From assembly GCA_047967505.1 (NCBI GenBank), contig CM106539.1: a stretch of DNA of 64,000 nt, one strand, 5' to 3'. This stretch comes from Dipteris shenzhenensis (Eukaryota; Polypodiophyta; Polypodiopsida; Gleicheniales). The position numbers and the translations under genes are program-made. Positions 9,781-21,329 of the stretch are shown here, one piece after another. The notes under the pieces were generated by a model. The model did no database searches, was not told where the DNA came from, and saw only the letters and a list, made by a program, of their open reading frames with translations. Every line of letters begins with the position of its first letter. Position 1 is the stretch's first letter.

Positions 9781-12700
9781 TCACACCCCTTTAATGGGAA
9801 TGTCCTTCCTCTGCATCAAACCAAGAGCTAGTCGGTGTTTCTCGAATAGCTCTTTACCGAGTGGTTTGGTAAAGATGTCTGCAACATTTTCTTTGCTATC
9901 ACAATGCTGCAGTGTGATGTCACCAAGTAACACTCTTTCTCCGATGAAGTGCTCTCTGACATCAATGTGCTTTGTTCTGGAGTGATATACTAGATTTTTG
10001 GCCAATGCTTGAGCCGATTGATTATCACAGTATATTGTTGTTGGCTTTGACTCATCAAAGTAATCTGTTTCTGACAATAGTCTTCTGAGCCATATAGCCT
10101 CACATGCACCTGTAGTGAGTGCTCTATATTCTGCTTCAGTCGAAGACAAAGAAACAGTTGGCTGTTTGTTTGACAACCATGATATAGCACCTTGACCAAG
10201 GAAAAATGCATATCCCTGTGTCGATCTCCTGGTCTCATGATCTCCAGCATAGTCACTGTCACAGTATCCATGCAACCATGGATGACTTCCTCTGTATTCT
10301 ATCCCAAATTGTCTTGTACCTCTGATGTATCTCAAGACTCTTTTGGCTGCATTCCAGTGATACTGTTTTGGATTTGCCATAAACTGTGCTAGTGAGCTTA
10401 CTGCATAACAAATATCTAGCCGTGTGATTGTCAGATATATAAGAGATCCAATGAGTTGCCTGTAGTATCTGTCATTGACTGTAGGCTTTTCTGAATCTTT
10501 AGTAAGTTTCAAACTCTGTTCCATGGGAGTGGCTGCAATCTTGCAATCTGCCATATGAAACTTCTTCAGGAGACTGTCAACATACTTGAGCTGACTCATG
10601 AATGTGCTATCTGAATCTCTCCAGAACTCAATTCCAAGACAATAGTGCATAAGTCCAAGATCTTTCATGTCGAACTCTGCAGATAAGTCTTGTTTCAATT
10701 TTTTGATGAAGCTATCCTTGCTTCCTGTCACAATCAGATCATCTACGTACAAAAGTGCAATAGCGATATCTTCCCCTTGAACTTTGTAGTAGAGAGTATG
10801 ATCTGCATTGGACTTCAGGTATCCCAGATCAGCAAAATATCTATCAATTCTGCTGTACCAACTTCTGGGTGGTTGCTTTAAGCCATAGAGACTTTTCTTG
10901 AGATGGCAAACCTTGTTCTCTTGTCCTGGTTCAACATAACCGGCTGGTTGTTGCATGTAGACTTCCTCGTCTAGATAACCATTGAGAAATGCATTCTTGA
11001 CATCGAGCTGATACACATTCCATTTACTGAGTGTCGCTAGTGATATCAAGAACCGTATGGAATCCATCTTTGCTACTGGAGCATAAGTCTCATCATAATC
11101 TTGACCATATTGTTGTGCAAATCCTTTTGCAACTAATCTGGCTTTGTATCTTTGAATACTGCCATCTGGATTGTACTTCACTTTGTATACCCATTCGTTG
11201 GCTATGGCCTTCTTTCCTGGTGGAAGGTCGCATAATTCCCAAGTGTTATTTTTATACAAAGCATCCATTTCTTCATTCATGGCAGTTTGCCATTCTGGCT
11301 TGTCTACTGCATCTTCGAAGTACACTGGCTCTTCTGTAGCCATGATGGTAGTCATAAGAGCATAGTTGGTGGTTTCCACCTGAATTGCTTTGCCTTTCTG
11401 AGCATATGTCAATCTGGCTGGTGGTCTGCTTTCCCTAGTAGACCGTCTGAGCTGCTGTGACGCTGATTGGGGTGTTGCTGGCAATTCTTGCTCTTCTTCA
11501 TCAACCTGTTCTGTAGATGACTGTGAAGTCGATGCTTCTATCTCCTGTGTAGGTGAGGTTTTCCATTCTGATTCCTCATCGAAGATTACATCTCTAGAGA
11601 TAATGACTTTGCGGTTGATGGGATCATACAATTTGTATGCTTTACTTTCTTCACTATAGCCAACCATGATGCATTTGCGTGACTTCGCATCCAATTTCCT
11701 GCGATGATCATCATGTATGTGGGCATATGCTATGCAACCAAATATGCGGAGATGCCCAATGCGTGGCTTGTGTCCAGTGAATGCTTCATAAGGACTCATA
11801 CCTTGTATCGGTTCGGTAGGAAGCCGATTAAGCAAGTAGTTAGCTGTAGCTATTGCTTCTGCCCAATACTGATTCGGAAGATGCTTTTCACTAAGCATTG
11901 CTCTAGCACTGTCTGCTAAAGTCCCATTCTTCCTTTCAGCTATTGCATTTTGCTGAGGAGTATTTGCACATGTGAATTGTCTTCGAATGCCGTGAGTTTT
12001 GCAAAAGTTCATGAAGGCTGAAGACATGTATTCACCTCCTCTATCTGATCTCATGACCTTAATCTTTCTGCCTGTTTGGTTTTCTACCATGGCTTTGAAT
12101 TCTTGAAATCTGGCAAACACTTCAGATTTCTCTTTCAGAAAGTAGACCCAACAATATCTGCTGTAGTCGTCGATGAAGGTCAAGTAATAAAGTGAACCAT
12201 TGATGCTGCGGGTCTGGGCATAACCCCATACATCTGTATGAATTAAATCAAGAATACCTCATGCACGAGAGGTACTTCTGACAAAGTTGGTTCGCTTTTG
12301 TTTGCCGAAGCAGCATGCTTCACAAACTTTTCCAAGAAATTGTAGTTTCGGAATCCCAATTGCCATATTTTGATTCCTTAGATCTAACAAGTACTTGAAG
12401 TTGACATGACCATATCTCTTGTGCCATTTTGCAGATAGTGGCATCTGTTGCATTTGTGCTGACATGGCATGCTTATCTGGTACTGTAGCTAGCATCCTGT
12501 ATAAGCGTCCTTCCGTGACACCTTTTGCTACTAGCTGACCTCTTTTGGATTTGTCTCTGATAGTGCATTCATCACCGTCGAAGATGACTTTGTAGTTGTG
12601 TTCCATCATTTGACCTACTGACAAAAGGTTCTTGCTGAGCTTCGGAACATAGAGCACATCTTTGACTAATCCTTTTGTACCAATGAAATTGTTCATAGGG

Positions 12701-14037
12701 ATAACACCTGTCCCTTGAACCGGATTCGGTGTATTGTCTGCTGTGTAGATGACATTCTTTTGACCTTCTAATGGCTTCATTTCTGTGAACCATTCCTGAT
12801 GATTTGTCATATGAGATGATGCACCGCTGTCGATGTACCAAGGATCCTGTTCCACTTGGTCGACTTGATAGCTGAAATCCTCTTTGGGATTGAAATCAGT
12901 GTCTAGGTGCATTGTATCAGTCTGATGCAATTCCTCACTTGCAAGAAACATATTCCCATGTTCATTTGCAAAATGACTGTGACTAGAATGTCCACCACGA
13001 TGATTTCCTCTTCCTCGGGAATTCCTGGATTGACCGCCTTGGTCATACTGCTTCTTGCGGCAATCTCTTTCATAGTGTCCAAACTTGTGACAATAGTTGC
13101 ATTGAATGTTTGACACATTGGTGGATGCATTCCCTCGTCCTTGGAATCTTCCTCGGTTGGAATGATTTCCTCTTTGCTGATTTTGATGTTGCTGAGGATG
13201 CTGCTGATGCTGATGCTGATTCTGATTTTGATTTTGTTGATGATGATGACCACTTTTCTGATATGATCTACCTCTGTTTCTGCCTTTGCCTCTGCTTCTG
13301 TCTGAAGCTGTGAATGCCTGATCATTAGAATGACCTTTACGTGCTTGAATGGCCTGAGTCCTGAGTTCTTCACCAAGTAGAACTGACTGAAGTTCTTTAA
13401 GTGTTGGAATTTGCCGTTGGATGGCAATACTCTGGACTAGATTCTCATATCCTTCTCCTAGTCCATTCAGGATTACTTGAACCATTTCTGCGGGATTCAT
13501 AGTCTCTCCTGCTACTGCAAGTTTATTGTTGTAGTCTTTGATGCGGAGTACATAAGCATGACCGGTTTCACTGCTGTTGCGGAAACTCTGGTTGATCTGG
13601 TTTCTCAGGGTGAGAATCCTGGATGTGTTCTTGGACTAGTAGAGAGCTGCGAACATATCCCATGCTTCTTTTGATGTCTTGACTGTGTTGAGCTGTCCTA
13701 GCATGACATCTTGCACATTCTGCTTGATCAAGTGATAGGCATACTTGTCTTTCTTATCCCATTCTGCTTGAGCTCGGGCAATGGCAGGATCTGCTACTGA
13801 TGCGGAAACTGTTTGTGTAGATGTAGATCCTGATGTAGATCCCGTTGCTGGTGCTGTGACAACAGATGGAGTAGAGCTACTGGTGGCTGGATCAGCCAAT
13901 GGTCTAGGTATGGATCCATCGACATACTCCCATTTGTCCTGAAGCACAAGAATGGTCTCCATTCGGTATTTCCATGTACCGTAATTGGAGTTGTCTAACT
14001 TAGCAGATGCCTCCAGATTGAGGTTGCTAGTCGACAT
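9781..14037 (-). pseudogene. Element D gag-pol polyprotein, two nonsense codons
   Basis: One frame of about 1,418 residues starts at the ATG of MSTSNLNLEASAKLD. Order: gag (UBN2-type; NYGTWKYRMETIL), CCHC knuckle CNYCHKFGHYERDC (about residue 313), protease YIDSGASSHMT (about 400), GAG-pre-integrase WHKRYGHVNF with CEACCFGKQ, integrase core (FIDDYSRYCW, SDRGGEY, IAERKNG), RT with YVDD encoded at 10738-10749, and RNase H ending in SSTEAEYRAL and DIFTKPLGKELF. TAG at 13636-13638 and TGA at 12259-12261 interrupt an otherwise continuous frame. The TGA is one C-to-T step from CGA. The integrase motif has NAIAERK where NGVAERK is usual. Full family length, so decay has barely begun. Confidence 0.9.
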
Positions 14038-14799
14038 GGTGCAAACAATGTACTCAAAAAGTGTCCTGGAAAACTCTGTATGAATCAACTGCAAATACAC
14101 TGAAGATGCCAAGTGAAATCTCTGTACCGTCGGTGAAGATAGAACTGCAATAAATAAGATCTGACCTGTGTTACAAGGCTTGTGGCAATGATGCCGGGAA
14201 TAGCCAAGAGGCTTTACAAGGCTGAAAAATGATGTGCACGATGCCGTGAGATAGCCAAATAGGCTTTACAATGGTGGCATGTGTGTGTGAAATCAAGTGC
14301 TATCTGCCCACTGAATCAATCTGCAATGCCTCTGAACTCTGAAGTCTGCTCACTGAACTGATGAACGTAAGGTTTCAGGTAATGTAATGATGTGAAATCG
14401 GATGTGAGCGTATGGACTGACTCCGAGTAGGTACTAGTCGGGAATTTCGGGCATGGCTTAGATTGGCAACTTGGGGAATTCAAAGCGTCCCCTCTATGGC
14501 GATCTAGTCTACTCTGATCTAGATCTAAACCAACCGTCGATCGATGAAAGAGCAGCAAATAATTCCTTTTCTTTTGTTCTTTTTAAGTGCTGGGTCAGAT
14601 GCGTCGATGTAGAGGCAAATGTGCATGAAGGAAGTGGTTTTATCGGCGAAGCTCAAATGTGAGTGTAACTTGCGCCGAAATGTGCGCGTGATGTAACGAG
14701 CGCGTAGAGCACGAAAAATCGAGTGACTTTCCTTTTTGGAGCACCCTCAAATTCTTCCTGGATCAAGAGATATGACTTGATCTAGGTGGAGGGGCAAAA

Positions 14800-15130
14800 G
14801 GAGTGCAAATGGTGCTCAATGATGATGTGTCACTGTGAGTCACATGCAGTGATGATGTGGCACTGTGCTTAGCAAGAGGTGTGCCAGTGAAGCTCTGGTG
14901 CTGAGGTGGCAGGAGTGTGCACATGCAGTGTGTGCACAGTGTGCTTGGCAAGGGACTGTGCCTGCAGGGGTCAGTGCTGACTGGACTGCTGAGGTGGCAC
15001 AGATGATGTCAGCAGGTGATATGGCACTGATGACATGGCACAGATGACGTGGCAGCTGATGTGGCAGTGATGATGTGGCAGAGGTGATGTGGCAGCTGAC
15101 GTGGCAGTGATGACATGGCACGTGGGTAGG
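14800..15130. repeat. Minisatellite in the leader of element D
   Basis: Imperfect repeats of a 10-15 bp unit built on GATGATGTGGCAC or CTGATGTGGCAG run through this stretch and are densest at 15000-15120. Open frames on both strands here arise from the repeat and are not genes. It lies between the gag start and the captured host sequence. Confidence 0.75.
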
Positions 15131-15589
15131 ATAAGGTTGCCACGTGGCACAAATTTGGCCAACCAAACCTAACCCAAGTAAACTTGACTGTACCAACCTA
15201 ACATGGTTATCTGAACCTAACCGTAGGTATATGTTATCCGCCACGTGTCGATTTTTGGAGGACCGGAATCTACGAAAGATTCTGACGGAATCTTGGAGAT
15301 TCCGTCTCCCTGCGGATTTCCGTCGATGGGCTGGAGGCGTTGAAGCCGTCGGTTGGCTTGCTGAAGGCTTTCGTTGGAGGTCGCCCTGCTTGTGGGCTGT
15401 TGAGCGTTGAAGCTTGTGTTTGTAGATGGAGCAGTGGAGACCGTGGAGGGAGGCTGCCACTACTATATTGGCATTGCGGATGGAGGTCGGCTGTAGGCCT
15501 TCGTTAGTCATTGAGGCCTAGGCGCAGTTGCTGCTGCGGTGCTTGCTTCCGGCTGTATGGCGCTTAAGGTAGTTCGTTGGGGCTTGTGG
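15131..15589. other. GC-rich leader segment of element D, unassigned
   Basis: This is richer in G+C and CpG than the rest of the element or the window. It lies between the minisatellite and the UDP-glucose dehydrogenase fragment. It may be further captured host sequence, such as a promoter, intron or another exon, but I recognise no protein in it. Confidence 0.4.
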
Positions 15590-15957
15590 AGGACGTCGGA
15601 GGGCCAGAAGGCGGTCGCAGCCTTGAAGGTGCCAGAAGATCGCATTATCACCATGAACCTTTGGTCTGCCGAGCTCTCCAAGCTGGCCGCTAACGCGATA
15701 TTGGCGCAACGGATCTCGTTTGTCAATGCAATGTCTGGCTCTGTGAAGCTACTGGTGCAGATGTCTCAGAAGTTGCCTATGCCGTGGGCAAAGATTCAAG
15801 AATTGGTCCCCGTTTCCTCAATGCGAGCGTCGAATTCGGCGGATCTTGCTTTCAGAAGGACATCTTGAACCTCGTGTACATCTACGAATGCAATGGCTTA
15901 ACCGAGGTCGCAAACTACTGGAAGCAGGTTGTGCAAATTAATGACTATCAGAAATCA
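15590..15957 (+). pseudogene. UGD: Captured fragment of UDP-glucose 6-dehydrogenase
   Basis: The plus strand encodes [32 protein letters not shown] and [15 protein letters not shown], then after a one-base shift near 15735 [39 protein letters not shown] and [20 protein letters not shown]. This is the central part of plant UDP-glucose dehydrogenase, which makes UDP-glucuronate for cell-wall sugars. It includes the active-site Cys of FGGSCFQKD. About six residues are missing before VPEDR. There are no introns across the block. It lies inside the leader of element D, antisense to the element, and both ends of the enzyme are absent. It cannot encode a working enzyme; it shows host sequence capture. 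Confidence 0.93.
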
Positions 15958-16030
15958 CGATCGATAATGTGAAGTCCAAGATCCAGGATAAGGAGGGCAT
16001 CCCCCCCCGACCAGCAGAGGCTGATATTTA
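15957..16030 (+). pseudogene. Captured ubiquitin fragment fused to the UGD fragment
   Basis: The plus strand encodes [17 protein letters not shown], and after one extra C in the run at 16001-16008 it continues as DQQRLIF. This corresponds to about residues 22-45 of ubiquitin. The UGD reading stops at QKSR, and ubiquitin starts at the overlapping bases ACGA (15957-15960), so the two fragments meet at a 4-base microhomology. Neither end of ubiquitin is present. The stretch is too distinctive to be chance. Confidence 0.9.
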
Positions 16031-16492
16031 GCCCGTGAGCGAGTCTTGCAGTTAGTCGATCGTGGGGCACGAGTTGGCGCTGTTGAAGCTTGGGCTTCGC
16101 TGCTGCAGGGGTGCTTTGCTTGCAGAGCTGTGAAGAGCAGAGAATCTACTCAAAGAACTAAACAAAACATGGATTCTCACAATGGATTTCTTCACTCTCA
16201 ATGAACTCTCTCAAAGGAATGAGCACTCAAAGGACTCTCCCTATCTTTCTCACAAAGATAATGGATGGACAATCTCTCTCTCACTCATAATGGAAGTCCT
16301 CACAAAGAATGAACGGAATGAATAACTCTCAAAGGTGATGACGGAAATCTTCTTTCAATGGACGGAAATTCTCTCAACGGAAGTGAACGGAAGAATCTCA
16401 CAATCACTCGAGAGAACTCTCAATCTCACAATCTCTCTCACACTCTCAAGAAACTCAATGTCTCAACGGAAGACAAGGGAGCTCTGATACCA
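16031..16492. other. 5' leader of element D next to the PBS
   Basis: CT- and GA-rich sequence with many TCTCTCAC, CGGAA and AATGGA repeats. On the minus strand it follows the PBS (TGGTATCAGAGCTC at about 16479-16492). No coding potential is seen. Confidence 0.6.
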
Positions 16493-16750
16493 TGACAAAA
16501 TATGAAGAGGGGAGAGGAGAAGAGTGGAGATGAGGAGAGAGGGCACAGCTAGAGAGCACACCACAAAATGACTAACTGTACACTAGAATTAGTTGAAAAA
16601 ATAGAATATATACAAACCCTTTTAGGGTTAGGGTTAGGGGATCTAACCCTTTCCTTTATAGCACTCTATAAGGTTAGTGCTATGCACATATGATCACGTG
16701 ATGGTGCTATGCACACATGATCACATGATGTTGAGCGTGAACTCTCAACA
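16493..16750 (-). repeat. Element D 5' LTR
   Basis: 258 bp, near-identical to 9435-9692 (one substitution seen, in AGTTAAAAAA versus AGTTGAAAAA). It includes the same telomere-like run. Confidence 0.95.
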
Positions 16751-17200
16751 CAATGCAAATCTCTTTTCAAGGAGCATCACATGTGTCTTCAATTATTGTA
16801 TTAGATGTCAAATCCAAAATCTATGACTCTCTATGTGTGACTATTTCTTTTTTAGATAGTTTTTACCCCCACCAAGTAAACTCCCCATATCTTTCTGACC
16901 ACTTTTTAATTTCTTACAAAACTTATATCACAGCGAAGCCCATTTCAAGACACATCTTGATATTGTTTAAATGTTTAATATCATGTCTCTACTGAAAGTT
17001 ATAGGCCTTTATGTCTAATGATAGTTTGCAAAGTGTTTTGAGCTAAGTGTAAAGGTATCTATGAACGAGGTGCAATGTTTCCCCGGAACCTACCCATCCG
17101 ACCCAATCATCCCCTTCAAACTCCTAGATATATATTAGTTCATGTCATGTTGAGCCACAAGATCTTCTTTCAACAATGTATCACTCTTCTCTTTGGCACA
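16751..17200 (+). repeat. Gypsy element G, 5' LTR, second part
   Basis: Continues the LTR after the element D insertion, beginning with the duplicated CAATG. It matches 35490-35942. The LTR ends at CTCTTTGGCACA; beyond this, the 5' and 3' copies diverge. Confidence 0.85.
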
Positions 17201-18714
17201 GACCAGCTTGCTGAGATTATGGCCTCTACTGATCCTTTTCTTCTCCTTATGCTTGAGTACAACATCACTTGGGATGTTACCATCTTCATTCTCATATGAG
17301 GGAGGAAAGTATAGTGTGGTCTCTTGGTATAAAAGCTTCTTTTTAATTTTCCTTTCCCAATGATGAAGATTCCAGTGTTTCGAGGGACCCAAGGGAAAGA
17401 CCCGGAGTCTTATCTTTGAGATTTTGTTCGAGGATGCGTGCTTTCTAGATGGTCCATGAAGGATTGGGCAGAGATTTTGCCTGATTTTCTTAAAGGTGTA
17501 GCTTGAGTTTGCATGAGGCCTTGCCAGACTCTACCAAGGAGGACTAGGACCAAGTGGTGGCTCCAATGAAGTAGAGACTTGGGGCAGTGGAGTCGCCAAA
17601 TGCTTTGATGTTGCAGTTGGACTGGTTCTATCAAGGAGAGGGTGAGATGGTCTCTGCATTGGCAATCCGATATGAAACTTTATGGACAAAGTATGAAAGG
17701 GCAGCTTTGCAAGCTATTGCATTTGCATCATCAGCCCCTCAAAGTCTTTAGGGATGGAGCACTTAAAGATAAGCAAATTTGTTATGGCTTTGGAGCCTCA
17801 TCTTTGCTCAAAAGTAATGAGTAAAGATCCAACAACATATGAGGAGACACTTCGCATTGCGACCAAGAAAGAAGCTTCTCTAAATATTGAATCCTCTTTT
17901 GTGTCTTCAATAGCTTCAACTTCTAGGGTGGAAGTAATGGGCACTCCTCAGGTAACAAAGTCCTCTGAGTTAGATCATAATATCTCCCAATTGATGGCAG
18001 AGTTTGCTGATTTGAAATTGCATTTGGTTAATGCACAACAACCTAGAGCACCAAAGAGTAAAGATAGGCCTCGAGATAAGAGTGGGGTCACTTGCTATGA
18101 ATGTAATGAAAAAGGTCGAGTATCCTAGATTGAGAAAGAAAGAAGAAAAACAAGTATCCTTGTTAGAAGCTTCTTTAGGGGATGAGGAAAGAGAGGTAAT
18201 GATGGCTAAACGGGAGCATGGTAAAGCAAAAGAAGAAGAAGAAAGGAAGGAAGAAGTAGATGAGGAACATCAGGAAGAGGAACGCTGTAGTAAGAAAACG
18301 AAGGCATCTAGAAGGAGAATTAGCCAATCAGACTTTCCTTTAGGACAAGGAATTGGAAGCTATGACTTGTTGTTCGACCTTAAAGAAAAGGAAGCTCATG
18401 TCACCTTTGGTCAATTACTTGCTTTGTCTCCAAAACTATGGAAGGAATGGGGAAAGCTAGCAAGCATAAGAGTGTCAAAGAAAAAAAAGAAGAAAAGTGT
18501 CATTCTTGTTGTTCAAAAGGTAGATATAGATGTTGGTGATGATGTACCTATGGTTGATGTGATCATTGATGGTCAAGTGATTTCTAATGTGTACATTGAT
18601 GGAGGTGCATCGATTAATGTCATGAGTGAGAAGACCATGATAGATGCTAATTTAAAATACTCTAGCACTACCTCTCCTTATCGCATCAAATTGGCTGACA
18701 ACACTAGGGTTAAG
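17201..18714 (+). pseudogene. Gypsy element G: leader, gag and start of protease
   Basis: From about 17360 a gag-like frame begins MKIPVFRGTQGKDPESYLFE and is broken by several stops and shifts. A better-preserved gag part at 17754-18128 ends in the start of a zinc knuckle (CYECNEKG). A Lys/Glu-rich segment follows, then a retropepsin-like core at about 18540-18714 (NVYIDGGASINVMSEKTM). The protease frame stops abruptly at 18714 because copia element C is inserted there, and it resumes at 31707. This belongs to a Ty3/gypsy element whose later domains place it near the Tat lineage. Confidence 0.8.
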
Positions 18715-19058
18715 TGTTGAGATATCGAGCTCCACTCGTGATATGCCAAGGTGACCATTGTGCATTTATGTCACCGACTTGTTAGCTGCAGATGCGGTTG
18801 GTACACCACCCATGAATAATAGTTGGATGCCAGCTATCTTTATGTACTCTAGTTAGTGGCTCAGTTAGTATGCAACCTAGGTTAGCTGAGTTTGGTTTGA
18901 GACCCACATATAGGGTTCATCTATTCCTTTTCTACTAAGAGAGAGTTCTTTTGGCTTTCACAACTAAGAAGAGGAAAACTATTTTCAACCTCCACCTTTG
19001 TGTGTATTCCCCCATTGTGTATGCAAGAAAGCTACAAGTGAGACTCCTTACTTCTCTC

Positions 19059-19410
19059 TATAAAGATAGTGGGAGAGAGGGAAGGAGTCTCACTTGCGGC
19101 TTTCTCACATACACAATGGGGGAATACACACAAAGTTGGAGGCTGAAAACAGTTTTCCTCTTCTTAGCTGGAAAAGCCAAAAGAATTCTAGTATAAAGAA
19201 AATAGAAGAGCCCTATATGTGGGTCTCAAACCAAACTCAGCTAACTAAGCTAGGATACTAACTGAGCCACGAACTAGAGTACATAAGGATATCTGTCATC
19301 CAACTATTATTCGTGGGTGGTGTACCAACCGCATCTGCAGCTAACAAGTCGTGACATAAATGCACAACACTCACCCTGGAATATCACGAGTGGAGCTCAA
19401 TATCTCAACA
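19059..19410 (-). repeat. Element B 3' LTR
   Basis: 352 bp, ending in the conserved GATATCTCAACA-type terminus (here AATATCTCAACA), next to CTCCCCCTC, the complement of the polypurine tract. Confidence 0.9.
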
Positions 19411-20955
19411 CTCCCCCTCAAGCTCAATCCCAATTCATACACAACGAGCAGGTCTCTAAACTTGCGCAGCTTCTTTGCACCCAATGCCTTCGTGAATATG
19501 TTAGCTACCTGATCCTCTGTGTTGACATAAACTAGATCAATAAGACCTAGTAGAACCTTCTCCTGCACATAGTGATAATGCACCTCAATGTGCTTTGTTC
19601 TAGCATGATAGACTGGGTTATTTGCCAAGTGTATACTACTCATATTGTCACAATAAATGACAAATGGCCCATCTATAGACTGATGCATATCATAGAGTAG
19701 CTTATGCAACCAAGCTACCTCACATGCAGCCATTACTACACCCCTGTACTCAGCCTCTGTGCTCGACAAGGCAACTGTAGGTTGTTTCTTGCTGCTTCAA
19801 GTGACTATAGCACTCCCAAAAGAGAACATATATCCACTGGTAAATCGTCTATCAGAAATACTACCAGCCCAATCAACATCAGTGTATCCATGCAACTATA
19901 TCTGAACCCTAGCCTAATAAAATAGTCCATACAGCAATGTGGACTTCACATACCTGAGTATGCATCTAGTCGCATCCAAATGTGGTTTCCTTGGAGCTTA
20001 CATAAATTGACTTATCAATCCAATAGCATAGCTCAAATCTGGCCTGGTAATAGTATATAAATCAAACTTCCTACTATGTGTTTGTACATAGTAGGGTCTT
20101 CCAGAAGCTCACCTGCATTTGCGCTTAGCTTCACATTCTGCTCCAAAGGAACTGAAATAGGCTTACAACCTGTCATCCCATATTTGGACAGCATGTCCAA
20201 TCCATACTGCCTCTACAAGAGCTGTATCCCACTTGGTGATCTAATCACCTCAATGCCCAAGAAATAATGTAGCTCTCCCAAATCCTTCATCTCAAACTTT
20301 TGCTTCAATAACATTTTCACGTGAAGGATATCTTCATCACTCCTTTCTCTATTTTTCTCACATGAAGTGAGAAATCTGCCTTGGAAGTATGAAAACCAAT
20401 AGTGACAAGATACTGTCCTATCTTGTCAGACCATGCTCTAGGTGCTTGCTTCAAGCCATACAAGGCTTTCTTCAACCTGCAAACAAACAGCATGAAATTA
20501 ACCTGGTGGCTGCTCCATAAACACCTCTTCTTGCAAATCACCATGCAAGAAGGCATTCTTTACATCCATCTGATGTAAAGACCATCCCTTTGATGTAGCC
20601 ATAGCAATGACTACTCTTACGGTTGCCATCCTTGCAACCAGACTGAATGTTTCTTCATAATCAATGCCATATGTCTGTGCATACCCCTTGACAACTAATC
20701 TTGCCTTGTATATGTTCACAGAACCATCTGCATTGTGCTTGACCTTATAAACCCACTTACAGCCAATTGCATTCTTGTCTTTAGGCAAAGGCACCAATTC
20801 CCATGTAGCATTTGCTTCCAAGGCCTCCATTTCCTCATCCATGGCTTTCTCCCATTTTTCTTTTCCCGTGGCTTGCTCAAAGGAAGTGGGTTTTGGTTCC
20901 TGTCACCACTTTGACCATATAGGCATAGTGAATGGTTGTAAATCAATCATATTTC
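19411..20955 (-). pseudogene. Element B RNase H and RT, catalytic block deleted
   Basis: Read leftwards, this includes RT ([60 protein letters not shown]) and RNase H (STEAEYRGVVMAACEVAWLH). Near 20344 the sequence jumps from EKG to the equivalent of DEDILHVK, removing the YVDD active-site block (about 58 bases compared with element A). Several other stops are present. It ends at 20955 with ATTTC, the target duplication of element A. Confidence 0.85.
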
Positions 20956-21307
20956 TGTGAAGATTGTGGGAGAGAGGGAAGGAGTCTCACTTGAGGCTTT
21001 CTCACATGCACAATGGGGGAATACACACGAAGGTGGAGGCTGAAAATAGTTTTCCTCTTCTTAGTTGTGTAAGCCAAAAGAACACTAGTACAAAGAAATA
21101 GCAGAACCCTATATGTGGGTCTCAAACCAAACTCAACTAACTAAGGTGGCATACTAACTGAGCCACGAACTAGTGTAGATAAGGATAGCTATCATCTAGC
21201 TATTATTCATGGGCAGTGTACCAACCACATCTCCAGCTAACAAGTCGGTGACATAAGTACCCAACGGTCACCCTGGCATATCTCGAGTGGAGCTCGATAT
21301 CTCAACA
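20956..21307 (-). repeat. Element A 3' LTR
   Basis: 352 bp, TGTTGAGATATC to CAATCTTCACA when read on the minus strand. Confidence 0.95.
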
Positions 21308-21329
21308 CTCCCCCTCGAGCTCAATCCCA

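Larger units (their letters stand above)
9435..16750 (-). mobile_element. Ty1/copia element D, complete, 7.3 kb, very young
   Basis: Two 258-bp LTRs (9435-9692 and 16493-16750) differ by about one base by eye, and the element is flanked by the perfect duplication CAATG (9430-9434 and 16751-16755). On the minus strand the order is 5' LTR, PBS TGGTATCAGAGCTC, a long leader (16492-14038), gag-pol (14037-9781), a purine tract near 9700, then the 3' LTR. It is inserted in the 5' LTR of element G. The element is one frame with two nonsense codons. The leader is unusually long and carries a minisatellite and a fused fragment of two host genes on the opposite strand. It is inactive as sequenced, but was mobile recently. 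Confidence 0.95.

Noticed and set aside
14840-15511. A 223-codon minus-strand frame in the leader of element D
   Set aside because: It crosses the GATGTGGCA minisatellite and gives a repetitive Cys/His/Ser protein with no domain.
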